In this document: positions 1-8,592 of the stretch, one piece after another | Numbering within the stretch: position 1 is the first letter of the stretch | Layout: each line of letters opens with the position of its first letter | NCBI RefSeq assembly: GCF_000949865.1 | Contig: NZ_JWJH01000010.1 | Coordinates: forward strand, 1-64,000 | Origin: Rhizobium nepotum 39/7 | GTDB taxonomy: Bacteria; Pseudomonadota; Alphaproteobacteria; Rhizobiales; Rhizobiaceae | Length of the DNA: 64,000 bases | Direction of reading: 5' to 3' | Made by a program: the position numbers and the translations under genes | Notes under the pieces: generated by a model | Told to the model about the DNA's origin: nothing | The model's database searches: none | The model's input: the letters and a program-made list of their open reading frames with translations, nothing else

Positions 1-115
1 TGGCTTACGCCCGGCTTGCACCGAGCGCTTTTCGGTCGCGCCGTCGGCCTCATGCATGCACCACCGCCCATTAAACGGCTTCGACAACCGCCGGCCGGCG
101 GCTGCCGAATATGGC

Positions 116-730
116 TTACTCGAGATCGGTATCGTCGGACGGCAGCGACTCGCGGATCTGATCGATCTTTCCGACTTCGGTTCCCACGCCGAGGATGGAC
201 TTTGCCTCGTCGAGCGTCGAATCCGTCACGACACCGCTTTTGCTGAAACCTGCAAGCGCTTCCCGCAGAGCTTCGTCACTCAGTTGCGGGTCGGTCGGGA
301 CCGCATCGACACCGTATTCCGCCTCGAACTTAGCGTAGGCCAGCGCATACGCAGCAACTGCCGTCATGCGCGGATCACTCGTATTGAGGTAGGCGCGATA
401 GTTGCGGTTGAGAGAGCGCAGGCCGGGTGAAACCGTCCTGGTCTTGTCGACGGACGCTTTAGACGCCTTGGCGCTGGAGGCTTTCCCGCGTGGGGCTTCC
501 CGCGATGATCTGCCGCGCTCTTCCGCTTTGCCGGACGTGGATTTGCCGGAGGAGGATTTACCGTTGTCACCGCCATGATTTCCTCCGCCGCCATTACCGC
601 CACCGCCGCCATTGCCTTCGCCACCCTTCGCAAAAGCAGGGGCTGCAAACCCGGCAATGCCGGCAGCTGCGGGTATGACCGCCAGGCTCAGTGCCAGAAC
701 GCTCCGGACGATGGTGTTGTTCATAGCCAT
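116..730 (-). CDS. Secreted Gly/Ser-rich hypothetical protein
   Basis: No family recognised. The 204-aa product opens with a clear signal peptide: a short polar start, a hydrophobic run to about residue 28 and an AFA-type cleavage site. A low-complexity tract rich in Gly, Asn and His follows (about residues 35-58), then a Ser/Lys/Ala-rich linker and a compact C-terminal half from about residue 98. The ATG at 730 has a good AAGGAG ribosome site. It is divergent from the sensor kinase next to it. A second secreted protein with the same GGxGGGN tract lies on the other side of the two-component pair, so both may be targets or surface partners of that system. Secretion is well supported; function is unknown. 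Confidence 0.75.
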   Translation of the reverse strand: MAMNNTIVRSVLALSLAVIPAAAGIAGFAAPAFAKGGEGNGGGGGNGGGGNHGGDNGKSSSGKSTSGKAEERGRSSREAPRGKASSAKASKASVDKTRTVSPGLRSLNRNYRAYLNTSDPRMTAVAAYALAYAKFEAEYGVDAVPTDPQLSDEALREALAGFSKSGVVTDSTLDEAKSILGVGTEVGKIDQIRESLPSDDTDLE

Positions 731-1000
731 TTGAATCTCCTTGATTTCCTCGCCGGCTCGTCTCGCACTGGGCGCACGAACCGTTCCCGCGAAATTAGCC
801 GCCGCCCGGTTGTGGCGCTACCGTCCCCCGTCCGATTCCGCCTCTGTACGGACCTAAGTCCGAGGTTTGGCCCGTTCAAAGGTCCGGAAGTGCCGGTGCT
901 TCGTGCTAAAACACGGGGGCCGTCTTGCCACGCCTGTCCTACTCCCCTAAAATCTAAGGATAATTTCGCCGCATCTTCCGGCAATCCACTCGAGTCTCCG

Positions 1001-2389
1001 GTGCGCATCAGCAATCTCATCTTCCGCTGGAACTCCCAATCGCTTGCCGTGCAATTCGTCAGCATTGGGGGCGCTGTTTCGGTGTGTGCAATGGCGCTGG
1101 TCGGCGCCTTCGTTTCAGACCGCGTCGAGGATACTGTAACCAGCAACGCGGCCGCGACGACGGCACTCTACGTTGACAGCGTGGTTGCGCCGCTACTGCC
1201 GGACATGCAGAGCAGTGAAGTGCTTGACGATGCTTCGGCGCGCGCGCTGGACGAGACGCTGGGGCAAGGGGCGCTTGGCAACCGCCTTCTGATGTTCCGC
1301 CTCTGGCGCTCTGACGGGAAGGTCCTGTATGCGAACGATCACGCCGTCACAGGAACCAGACACCCCCTCAACGAGATGCTCAAGACGGCCTTCTCCGGCC
1401 AGATGGCTGCGCAGTTCGTGGCCACGGGCGACGAAAGCGGGCAAACTGAGCCGGCGCAGCCTGTTCTGAAAATTTATAATCCCGTTCTGCAACCGTGGTC
1501 CGGACAGGTTGTGGCAGTTTCGGAATTCCATGAGGCCGCCGGTGAATTCCAGCAGAGTCTCCTCCGAACGAGGCTGCACACGTGGTTTGCCGTTGCCGCC
1601 TTTACATTCACCTTCTTCATTCTGTTGTCCGCGATCGTTCTTCGCGGCAGCAGGACGATCGAACGCCAGCGTCACGCCGAGAAGCAACGTGTGGAGCAAC
1701 TTTCGGAATCGTTATCGCAGAACGAGGCGCTCCGGGGCCGCGTACAGCGCGCCACACGGCGCGCGACGGCGCTAAATGAGGGATATCTGCGCCGGATCGG
1801 CGCAGATCTGCATGATGGCCCAGCCCAGCTTCTCGCTTATGCCGCGTTGCGTCTCGACAGCGAGGCCCTGCGAAAATCATCCACGCCTGAGGCGACGCGG
1901 GAAAACGAAATCGCCGCGATCAAAACCAGTCTCGACGAAGCCATGCAGGAAATCCGGACAATCTGCAGCGGTCTCGTCCTGCCACAGATTGAGGGCGCAA
2001 GCCTGCCGGATATTCTCCAGCAGAGCATCCGTGCCCACCAATTGCGGACTGGAACGACCGTGGAGCTGTCGCTGTCGGCACCGCCCGAACATCTTTCGCC
2101 TGCCGCCAAGATCTGCATCTATCGCTTTGTGCAGGAAGGCCTGAACAATGCCTGCCGCCATGCCGGGGGCGCCGGACAGGCGGTTTCCCAACGTGCTGAG
2201 GGCGGCCTCATCATCATCGAAGTGGCCGACTGCGGGACTGGCTTCGACCCCTCACGCGTAGGCCCGGCCAGCCTCGGTCTTGCAGGATTGCGTGAACGGG
2301 TCGAGAGTCTGGGCGGAACGTTCGAAATCATCTCGTCGCAAACCGGCACTGTCCTGCGCATGACGACCAGCATCGAGGAAACGAAATAG
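1001..2389 (+). CDS. Sensor histidine kinase, NarL/UhpB (HisKA_3) type
   Basis: Membrane sensor kinase of a two-component system. I start it at GTG 1001 (462 aa). The frame is open upstream, but that part would overlap the divergent secreted-protein gene and would precede the first membrane helix unnaturally. Helix 1 is about residues 15-38, followed by a periplasmic sensor region of about 150 residues and helix 2 at about 194-214. The dimerisation domain carries the phosphoacceptor His271 in DLHDGPAQ. The ATPase domain has an N-box (N382/N383) and a G-box DCGTGF at 410-415. The ribosome site is weak. The response regulator starts 1 nt after the stop. The signal sensed is unknown. Confidence 0.88.
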   Translation: MRISNLIFRWNSQSLAVQFVSIGGAVSVCAMALVGAFVSDRVEDTVTSNAAATTALYVDSVVAPLLPDMQSSEVLDDASARALDETLGQGALGNRLLMFRLWRSDGKVLYANDHAVTGTRHPLNEMLKTAFSGQMAAQFVATGDESGQTEPAQPVLKIYNPVLQPWSGQVVAVSEFHEAAGEFQQSLLRTRLHTWFAVAAFTFTFFILLSAIVLRGSRTIERQRHAEKQRVEQLSESLSQNEALRGRVQRATRRATALNEGYLRRIGADLHDGPAQLLAYAALRLDSEALRKSSTPEATRENEIAAIKTSLDEAMQEIRTICSGLVLPQIEGASLPDILQQSIRAHQLRTGTTVELSLSAPPEHLSPAAKICIYRFVQEGLNNACRHAGGAGQAVSQRAEGGLIIIEVADCGTGFDPSRVGPASLGLAGLRERVESLGGTFEIISSQTGTVLRMTTSIEETK

Positions 2390-2390
2390 G

Positions 2391-3032
2391 ATGAGCACGA
2401 AGATACGGGTCGCGGTCGTGGACGACCATCCTCTGTTCCGGAATGGGGTGACAAAGAGCCTGTCGGAAATCGACGGATTCGAGATCGCAGCCGAAGGCAG
2501 TTCCGGCGAAGATGCGGTCCGCATTGCAGCAACACTGCGACCGGACGTGTTGTTGATGGATATTTCAATGCCGGGCGGTGGCCTCGACGCCATCCCAGCC
2601 ATTCTGAACGTCGCACCTTTGCAGAAGATCGTCATGCTGACGGTCTCGGAGACGAGCGAAGACGTCGTCACGGCGCTCGAACGCGGCGCCGTGGGCTATG
2701 TTCTGAAGGGAGTGGGGGCACGAACACTTGCCGATGCCATCCGTACGGTTGCTGCGGGGGAAGGCTATGTTGCGCCGACCCTGTCGGCACGACTGATTTC
2801 CGCAGGCACCCAGAGGACGCCCGGCAAGCCGGCGCTCATCGCAAACCTGACGCCGCGGGAAATGCAGGTTCTGGAACTGGTTGCTGTGGGCATGAGCAAC
2901 AAGCATGTGGCAATCGAGCTCGATCTGCAGGAGAAGACCGTCAAGCATCATATGACGCAAATCCTCACCAAACTCGGCGTGACCAACCGCACGGAAGCCG
3001 CGATGACGCTGCGCGATGCACGTAAAACCTGA
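2391..3032 (+). CDS. LuxR/NarL-family response regulator
   Basis: DNA-binding response regulator, 213 aa. The receiver domain (about 1-120) has the acidic pair DD at 11-12 and phosphoacceptor Asp57 in LLMD. The LuxR-type helix-turn-helix occupies about residues 148-213, opening with LTPRE and containing the usual KTVKHH recognition helix. It follows the kinase stop by 1 nt, with a GAGGAAA ribosome site inside the kinase end, so the two are translationally coupled partners. The stop lies only 3 nt from the stop of the convergent Gly-rich gene. Targets are not shown by the sequence. Confidence 0.93.
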   Translation: MSTKIRVAVVDDHPLFRNGVTKSLSEIDGFEIAAEGSSGEDAVRIAATLRPDVLLMDISMPGGGLDAIPAILNVAPLQKIVMLTVSETSEDVVTALERGAVGYVLKGVGARTLADAIRTVAAGEGYVAPTLSARLISAGTQRTPGKPALIANLTPREMQVLELVAVGMSNKHVAIELDLQEKTVKHHMTQILTKLGVTNRTEAAMTLRDARKT

Positions 3033-3035
3033 AGG

Positions 3036-3488
3036 CTACGGCAACAGTGCCTCGATCCTGCGCCGATCGGAGGCAGTCGCCGCCCGGTTGACGATTGTGC
3101 GACCGCGTCCGTCCCTCATTATGTAGCGTCCCCCCAGGACGGTTTCCGTAATCCCGTGTTTGTGGCGGACACCGATTGCCGGAAGAGAGGGATCATCATC
3201 GATAGCGTTCTTTTTTGTCGTGGTTCCCGACGGCTGGTTTTCTTTGCCATTGGAACGGGACTCGCCGCCTTTTCCGCTGTTGCCTCCCCCATTCCCACCG
3301 CTGTTTCCGCCGCCGTTACCGCCACCGCTTCCACCGCCATTGCCGCCGCCCCCACCGCCATTCTTGGCATTCGCTTCAGCCAGAAAGACAGCGATACCAG
3401 AGGAGGAGGGATCGAATTTAACGGGAGCAACGACAGCTGCGAGCGTAACGATCATCCCGCAAGAGAGAGCAAAAGACATTCGGCGCAT
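3036..3488 (-). CDS. Secreted Gly/Asn-rich hypothetical protein
   Basis: Not recognised as a named family. I use ATG 3488 (150 aa); a TTG at 3509 is also possible and neither has a good ribosome site. The N-terminus is a signal peptide followed by a mature start near AEANA. A tract of GGG/GGN repeats (about residues 44-73) and a polar Ser/Lys linker follow. The C-terminal domain of about 50 residues has the motif YIMRDGRGRTIVNR. The architecture (signal, GGGN tract, polar linker, short folded tail) mirrors the secreted gene at 116-730 across the two-component system. The C-terminal motif could suit a small periplasmic or surface protein. Confidence 0.65.
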   Translation of the reverse strand: MRRMSFALSCGMIVTLAAVVAPVKFDPSSSGIAVFLAEANAKNGGGGGGNGGGSGGGNGGGNSGGNGGGNSGKGGESRSNGKENQPSGTTTKKNAIDDDPSLPAIGVRHKHGITETVLGGRYIMRDGRGRTIVNRAATASDRRRIEALLP

Positions 3489-3830
3489 GATGACGAGCGT
3501 ATCTTTCAATGTGATATGTCCAGGGTCCGGCTCTTGCGCATTTTCCGTGCCACAAGCTTATACAACCAGTTTTACATGAGTGGTCACCGCATGTCTTCCG
3601 TCATGTCCCTCGCAGGACGTTTCTCTGCTGTTCTTCAGACATTCGTCCAGTCGATGCCAGCCTATGGTCTGCACGCGCAATAACCATCGTAACCGGCGCG
3701 CCGCATATTGCAGCCGCGCAATCCGGTGCCTGCGATCGTCAGTCGGCGGCTCCATGGTTGATGGGGAGCCTCACGTACATTTGTCGTTTTCTGCTTTCCG
3801 CACGGCTCCAGGCAACGCTTGCCATCGACC
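3489..3830. other. Intergenic stretch, nothing recognised
   Basis: About 340 bases lie between the start of the Gly-rich gene and the end of the aldo/keto reductase. Short open frames here lack ribosome sites and recognisable protein features. I see no hairpin terminator with a T-run. Confidence 0.5.
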
Positions 3831-4868
3831 TTAGCCCGCTATCGGCGGACTGAGCCGCGCGAAGCCCTCTTGCCTCCGGTAAGGGAAGTGAGGATACGGT
3901 GCGGTGACGGCGCTGGCCTCATCCAGCTTTGCTACCTGTTCGGGCGTCAGGTTCCAGCCGACAGCATCGAGATTCTGGCGAAGCTGTTCCTCGTTGCGTG
4001 CGCCGACGATGACAGACGAAACGGTCGGGCGTTGCAGCAGCCAGTTGAGCGCGACCTGGGGGACCGTCTTGCCGGTTTCTTCTGCCACGGCATCGAGCGC
4101 ATCGACAACACGATAAAGATGTTCGTCCTCTACTGGCGGACCGAAGCTGGCGGTTTCGTGTAGACGGCTGCCTTCGGGCAGCGGCATGCCGCGTCGGATT
4201 TTTCCGGTCAGGCGTCCCCAGCCGAGCGGGCTCCACACCATTGCGCCAACGCCTTGATCCTCACCAAACGGCATGAGGTCCCATTCGTAGTCGCGCCCGA
4301 CCAGCGAGTAATAAACCTGATTGACGACATAGCGCGGCCAGCCGTAGCGGTCGGCGACGGCCAGCGACTTCATGATCTGCCAGCCGGAGAAGTTGGACAC
4401 GCCAGTATAGCGAACCTTGCCGGCGCGAACGAGCGTGTCGAGCGTAGAAAGCACTTCCTCGACTGGTGTGCCGGCATCGAAGGCGTGAAGTTGCAGGACA
4501 TCGATGTAGTCCGTCTGGAGGCGGCGCAACGCATCCTCGACGGCCCGGATCAACCGGAAGCGCGATGAACCCGCGTCGTTCGGCCCGTCGCCCATCGGCA
4601 GACTGGTCTTGGTCGAGATCAGCACCGCGCCGCGCCGCCCCTTGATCGCCTCGCCAAGCACTTCCTCCGAAGCGCCGTCAGAATAGACGTCTGCTGTGTC
4701 GAACAGGTTGACGCCGGCCTCCAGGCAGATGTCCACGAGGCGTCTTGCTTCCGTAGCGTCCGAAGTGCCCCAATTGCTGAACAGCGGGCCGGAGCCACCG
4801 AAGGTGCCTGCGCCGAAGCTGAGAACCGGCACTTTGAGGCCTGATTTGCCGAGCGGTCGATAATCCAT
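3831..4868 (-). CDS. Aldo/keto reductase
   Basis: NAD(P)H-dependent oxidoreductase of the aldo/keto reductase superfamily, 345 aa, cytosolic. The start is ATG 4868, where the family N-terminus (MDYRPLGKSGLKVP) begins and an AGGAA ribosome site precedes it; the longer frame is read-through of upstream decayed DNA. The catalytic tetrad is visible as Asp57, Tyr62, Lys87 (in STKTS) and His128 (in LQLHAF). The C-terminal cofactor site includes the SSVIVGARNEEQL segment. It resembles the YajO/potassium-channel beta-subunit branch. Substrate cannot be told. It lies just downstream of a gene fusion remnant and a divergent LysR gene that may once have controlled it. Confidence 0.9.
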   Translation of the reverse strand: MDYRPLGKSGLKVPVLSFGAGTFGGSGPLFSNWGTSDATEARRLVDICLEAGVNLFDTADVYSDGASEEVLGEAIKGRRGAVLISTKTSLPMGDGPNDAGSSRFRLIRAVEDALRRLQTDYIDVLQLHAFDAGTPVEEVLSTLDTLVRAGKVRYTGVSNFSGWQIMKSLAVADRYGWPRYVVNQVYYSLVGRDYEWDLMPFGEDQGVGAMVWSPLGWGRLTGKIRRGMPLPEGSRLHETASFGPPVEDEHLYRVVDALDAVAEETGKTVPQVALNWLLQRPTVSSVIVGARNEEQLRQNLDAVGWNLTPEQVAKLDEASAVTAPYPHFPYRRQEGFARLSPPIAG

Positions 4869-4899
4869 GATATGTTCCTGTCGTTTGTTCGAGGCTGGA

Positions 4900-5190
4900 T
4901 CAGCGACCAAGGAGTGCATCGAGATCAATGGCTTCCGCCATCGCCTGATTGCCCTCGTCGCCGGGGTGAAGGTGGTCGCCGGAATCGAATATCGGCGTAA
5001 GGCGTGCGGGGTGTGCGGGGCGTGCGGGATCGCGGAGCACCGCGTCGAAATCCACGATGGCATCGAAAGCGACGCTTTCTCTGGTGACGGTCAGTTCACG
5101 GCTGACCTCCGGCAGGAGGCCCGTGATGACAAATTCGGTGACGCCGATGCCGAAGGCTCCGGCCGTCAGGGTGTAGAGCGCCAGAGGCAT
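4900..5190 (-). pseudogene. Chimeric remnant: MFS transporter start fused to SGNH hydrolase end
   Basis: This 96-codon frame joins two unrelated protein pieces. Residues 1-36 (MPLALYTL through VTEFVITGLLPEVSREL) match the first helix of an AraJ/YdhP-type MFS drug transporter. From about residue 40 the sequence is the end of an SGNH/GDSL hydrolase, with AIVDFDAVLRDPARP and the block-V catalytic motif DHLH (Asp72, His75) near GDHLHPGDEG. The junction maps to about 5070-5082. The simplest reading is a deletion that removed most of two neighbouring same-strand genes and left the ends in frame. Neither half has a complete domain, so I treat it as a pseudogene. The assignments come from recognised motifs, not a search. 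Confidence 0.7.
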
Positions 5191-5295
5191 GATGCAGTCC
5201 CGATCTTCTTTCGCAGCAATTTACAGAAAGATAGACCTTTCGTATTTGATGAGATAGAATGCGCAAAAGAATATCACTTGTGAGATGAACTCATC

Positions 5296-6201
5296 ATGGC
5301 GCGACTTGAGGTCAACCGATCGGGGGAGATGGACGTGTTCGTGCGCGTGGTCGAACTCGGTGGCTTCTCGCCTGCCGCGCGCGCGTCCCGCATGACGCCT
5401 TCGGCGGTCAGCAAGCTCATTGCACGGCTGGAAGCGCGGCTTGGTGCAAGGCTTCTCAACCGCTCGACACGGCAGCTCCAGCTCACGCCCGAAGGATGCG
5501 CCTTCTACGAGCGGGCGACGCGCATCCTCGCCGATCTGGAAGACGCCGAGCGCGCGGCGAGCCTGGGCGAACAGCCAGTTGGCCGCGTTCGCATCAATAC
5601 CAGCGCCTCCTATGCCGCCCATGTCCTGGCGCCGGCACTGCCGAAGTTCCTCGCCCTTCATCCGGGCGTCACGCTCGACATCATTCAGACCGACGCCGTG
5701 GTCGATCTTCTGGCCGAGCGTATGGATGTTGCGATCCGGGCGGGACCGCTGAAAAGCTCCAGCCTCGTGGCGCGCAAGCTCGGTGAGACGGCGCTGACCA
5801 TCGTTGCCGCTCCGTCCTATCTCGACCGCTGCGGCGAGCCGCGCACGATTGCCGATCTGGAACGACATAATTGCCTCAGCTTCGGCTATGTGCGTGCCGT
5901 TGATGGTTGGACGCTGCGGGAAAACGATGAAACCAGCGTTGTGCCTGTCACGGGCCGCGTGCAGGCGAGCGATGGTGAGGGGCTGCGCCATCTTGCCCTG
6001 GCTGGGGTCGGCCTTGCCCGCCTCGCCGCCTTCACCGTGCGCGAGGATGTTGCTGCCGGTCGACTCGTATCGTTGTTTGGGCATCTCGATGCCGGAGACA
6101 GGGAAGCATTCCACGCCGTCTATGTCGGCCAGGGCGGCCCGCTGCCCTCGCGCGTCAGGGCGTTGCTAGACTTCCTTGCCGAATATGGAAGGGTGTGCTG
6201 A
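5296..6201 (+). CDS. LysR-family transcriptional regulator
   Basis: LysR-type regulator, 301 aa. The N-terminal winged helix-turn-helix (about residues 8-66) contains the typical GGFSPAARASRMTPSAVSK segment and the LNRSTRQLQLTPEG wing. The remainder is the periplasmic-binding-like effector domain (about 95-295). It is divergent from the MFS/SGNH remnant and, past it, the aldo/keto reductase. This suggests it once regulated an efflux-pump/reductase unit now broken by deletion. ATG 5296 is chosen; an ATG about 11 codons later is also possible. Confidence 0.92.
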   Translation: MARLEVNRSGEMDVFVRVVELGGFSPAARASRMTPSAVSKLIARLEARLGARLLNRSTRQLQLTPEGCAFYERATRILADLEDAERAASLGEQPVGRVRINTSASYAAHVLAPALPKFLALHPGVTLDIIQTDAVVDLLAERMDVAIRAGPLKSSSLVARKLGETALTIVAAPSYLDRCGEPRTIADLERHNCLSFGYVRAVDGWTLRENDETSVVPVTGRVQASDGEGLRHLALAGVGLARLAAFTVREDVAAGRLVSLFGHLDAGDREAFHAVYVGQGGPLPSRVRALLDFLAEYGRVC

Positions 6202-6359
6202 CGCCAGATGAATTCGCAAAATTCCCACAGACCGTCCCAAAACACTGACCAGGCACATGCGCACTGTGCAGAGCTGGAGCATCTGAATGGCGAGCTTCCG
6301 GATCGGCTATTGGGCGGTGTCGGCAGGCGGGTCATGCTTCATCTGGAGGCTTTTACGAA

Positions 6360-6872
6360 TCATATGGTCGTGCCGTTGTCGTGCTTCAGGTTCACGAGGG
6401 GATCAAGAGCAATTCTACCGCTGCCAAGGACCACAAGTGTCAGCGCCATGGCGGCCCAGGGCAGGTGGAAATTGGCCCATCCATCCGGAATGGTGAGCTG
6501 GATTACTGCCGTCATCACGAGCAGGCCAAGAGCTGCATAGCGGGTGAAAAGGCCGAGTACCAGCAGGATAGGCAGCACGAGTTCGCCAATTCCGGCCGCC
6601 GCTGCCATGGTCAACGGCATAGGGTAAGGGATCTGGTTACCGAATATATGCAACTTGAATTCCTGTTCGAACAGATATCTGGCTCCGGTCGAAAGGGTCA
6701 GAAATCCGTCCCACTTTGTCAGCCCGGATTTGAAGAACGGAATTGCGAGGCCAAGGCGCAACGCCAGCAATGGCAGCGACTGTGGGATGGACGCAAGCAG
6801 GCCTTCGGCGCGGCGATGAAGCCAGACAAGAGCTGCGTCGCGACTGCTGGAAGAAGCGCGTTCGATGGTCAT
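6360..6872 (-). CDS. DoxX-family membrane protein of the bufferin-type operon (BufD-like)
   Basis: Small integral membrane protein of the DoxX family, 170 aa with about four hydrophobic helices and the family feature LALRLGLAIPFFKSGLTK near residue 40. It is the last gene of the minus-strand DUF2282-DUF692-DUF2063-DoxX operon; its ATG overlaps the preceding stop as ATGA. In bufferin operons described from Caulobacter a DoxX protein closes the cluster. Its exact role in metal handling there is not settled, so the functional link is by context. Nothing else suggests a thiosulfate-oxidation role. Confidence 0.85.
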   Translation of the reverse strand: MTIERASSSSRDAALVWLHRRAEGLLASIPQSLPLLALRLGLAIPFFKSGLTKWDGFLTLSTGARYLFEQEFKLHIFGNQIPYPMPLTMAAAAGIGELVLPILLVLGLFTRYAALGLLVMTAVIQLTIPDGWANFHLPWAAMALTLVVLGSGRIALDPLVNLKHDNGTTI

Positions 6873-7645
6873 AGAATTTCCCCTTCAACAGGTTCAAAGG
6901 CGCTGAATGCGCCAAGGCCAATCAGGCCGATCATGGCCGATCCGAAATCAAACCCGGGCGCCGTGGCAAGTGCCGTCAGCGCGGCTTCACCAAGGCGCGC
7001 TCCCTCAAAAAGACGGGCCGCGAAGACGGCGTCCACTGAGGGTAAAACCGTGATCTCGACATGCGTGGCCGGCCGCACGACAAGCGCCGTCTCGGGTCGC
7101 CAATCAGTGACCGATGTCACTGCCTCTCCCTGATGGGCGCTCCAGATGGAGGCGGCCGGAAAGTCCGACACAACAAGCCTTGCCGAGGGATGCGGGACGA
7201 GCGACACGTTTGCGATATGGTCAGGGGGAACGGCGAAGAGCTGGGTGACTTCCAACGGCACACCGTCTGCAGCATGATAGGCCTCAGTCCATGCAACCTC
7301 GATCCGCGCCACGTCGGCCAGATAAACGAGAGACGCTGCAGGCGGAAAGACTGCGATGAAGTCCGGGAAATCATCGCCATACTGCATCATGAGCGGTGAG
7401 AGGGGTTTGTGATCGGTGGCGTAAGCACGTGCCATTCCAGTAAAGAAATCTGAGCCGACCAACCGTTTTGTCACTGGAAAACGCTGCCCCAGTGCTGTTG
7501 TCAGCCCGACATGGACATTGTTGCGATAGACGGCAAAACGCGATGGATCGGCGGCGCCACGCGCGGTGGTGATGTCGTTCGGAAGCGGCCGGTCCGGATG
7601 AAGCAGGGCCGCAGCAAAGGCGTTCTGGGTTTCGGTGATACCCAT
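6869..7645 (-). CDS. DUF2063 (HvfC/BufC-like) partner protein of the MNIO enzyme
   Basis: 258 aa, starting at ATG 7645, where the family start (MGITETQNAFAAALL) begins 2 nt after the DUF692 stop; the longer frame upstream is only read-through. The N-terminal part (about residues 1-95) matches DUF2063, with the RFAVYRNNVHVGL motif. The C-terminal half is a variable beta-rich region. In related systems this protein recruits the precursor peptide to the DUF692 enzyme through a RiPP-recognition-type fold. It is sandwiched in the operon between DUF692 and DoxX, with tight coupling on both sides. Confidence 0.88.
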   Translation of the reverse strand: MGITETQNAFAAALLHPDRPLPNDITTARGAADPSRFAVYRNNVHVGLTTALGQRFPVTKRLVGSDFFTGMARAYATDHKPLSPLMMQYGDDFPDFIAVFPPAASLVYLADVARIEVAWTEAYHAADGVPLEVTQLFAVPPDHIANVSLVPHPSARLVVSDFPAASIWSAHQGEAVTSVTDWRPETALVVRPATHVEITVLPSVDAVFAARLFEGARLGEAALTALATAPGFDFGSAMIGLIGLGAFSAFEPVEGEIL

Positions 7646-7647
7646 GG

Positions 7648-8529
7648 TTACGCCGCCCGGTTGGCGCAGCTTTTCTCGGCCGCTTCGTTCAACATGGCAT
7701 CGACGCGAGTGGCCTCCGCTTGAAGAGTGGCAAAGTCCGGGACGTTGTTGTCCCATTCAATCAATGTCGGCAAGGCACCGCTGCGCGACAGCGTATGGCG
7801 GAAGAGCTCCACCACATCCAGGCTGACTGCGCTGCCGTGGGCATCGATCAGTAACCGGTCTCCGACGCAATCAAGGGTCTCGTCATAACCGGCAAGGTGG
7901 ATCTCACCCACCAGCTCGACCGGAAAGCGGTCGATATAGGCGACCGGATCGAGACGGTGGTTCACTGCCGAAACCATGACGTTGTTGACGTCGAGCAGTA
8001 GTCCGCATCCGGTTCGGCTGGCGATTTCGATCAGGAAATCCACCTCGTCGATCGTGCTTTCGGTGAATAGCAGATAGGTCGATGGATTTTCGAGCAGGAT
8101 TTTCCGGCCAAGCCATTGCTGGGTCTCGTCGACGTGGTCGATGACGCGCTCCAGCGTTTCGGCCGTATAGGGCAGCGGCAGAAGGTCGTTGAGGAAGCCG
8201 GTCTCGTGGGTCGACCAGGCCAGGTGTTCCGAGAAGCTCTGCGGCCTGTAGCGATTAATGAGGATGCGGAGCCGTTTCAGATGTTCCTTGTCGAGATCGC
8301 GTGCCGCGCCAATCGACAGGCCGACGCCATGAAGCGATAGCGGGTAAAGATCCGCAACGGCCTCAAGATAACGGTGCGGCGGGCCGCCAGCGCCCATATA
8401 GTTTTCAGCATGGACTTCGAAGAAGCCGACGTCCGGCCTGGTTGCGAGAATGATTTCGTAGTGCTCCGGCTTCAGGCCGAGCCCAGCACGTTGCGGCAAG
8501 GCGATGGCATGTCTTTCTGACGCGGTCAT
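7648..8529 (-). CDS. DUF692 multinuclear non-heme iron oxidative enzyme (MNIO, BufB-like)
   Basis: 293 aa, TIM-barrel MNIO family. Metal-ligand segments visible in order are FFEVHAENY (about residue 35), LSLHGVGLSIG, SEHLAWS, ENPSTY, LLDVNNVMVSA, GEIHLAGY, LIDAHG and LIEWDNN near residue 260. Family members use two or three irons to oxidise cysteine residues of a precursor peptide; in bufferins this makes copper-binding thiooxazole-type rings. Here the candidate substrate is the DUF2282 protein encoded just upstream. The ATG at 8529 has a GGGAG ribosome site. The family assignment is strong; the reaction on this precursor is inferred. Confidence 0.92.
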   Translation of the reverse strand: MTASERHAIALPQRAGLGLKPEHYEIILATRPDVGFFEVHAENYMGAGGPPHRYLEAVADLYPLSLHGVGLSIGAARDLDKEHLKRLRILINRYRPQSFSEHLAWSTHETGFLNDLLPLPYTAETLERVIDHVDETQQWLGRKILLENPSTYLLFTESTIDEVDFLIEIASRTGCGLLLDVNNVMVSAVNHRLDPVAYIDRFPVELVGEIHLAGYDETLDCVGDRLLIDAHGSAVSLDVVELFRHTLSRSGALPTLIEWDNNVPDFATLQAEATRVDAMLNEAAEKSCANRAA

Positions 8530-8592
8530 TGCTGTTCTCCCGGTTTTGACTGAAGGGGTGGAGACCCGGAAAGCCGGGCCTCCGATAGACGT

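Noticed and set aside
575-1000. 142-codon upstream extension of the kinase frame
   Set aside because: It overlaps the divergent secreted-protein gene, has no ribosome site at its ATG and shows no domain; GTG 1001 gives the normal kinase architecture.
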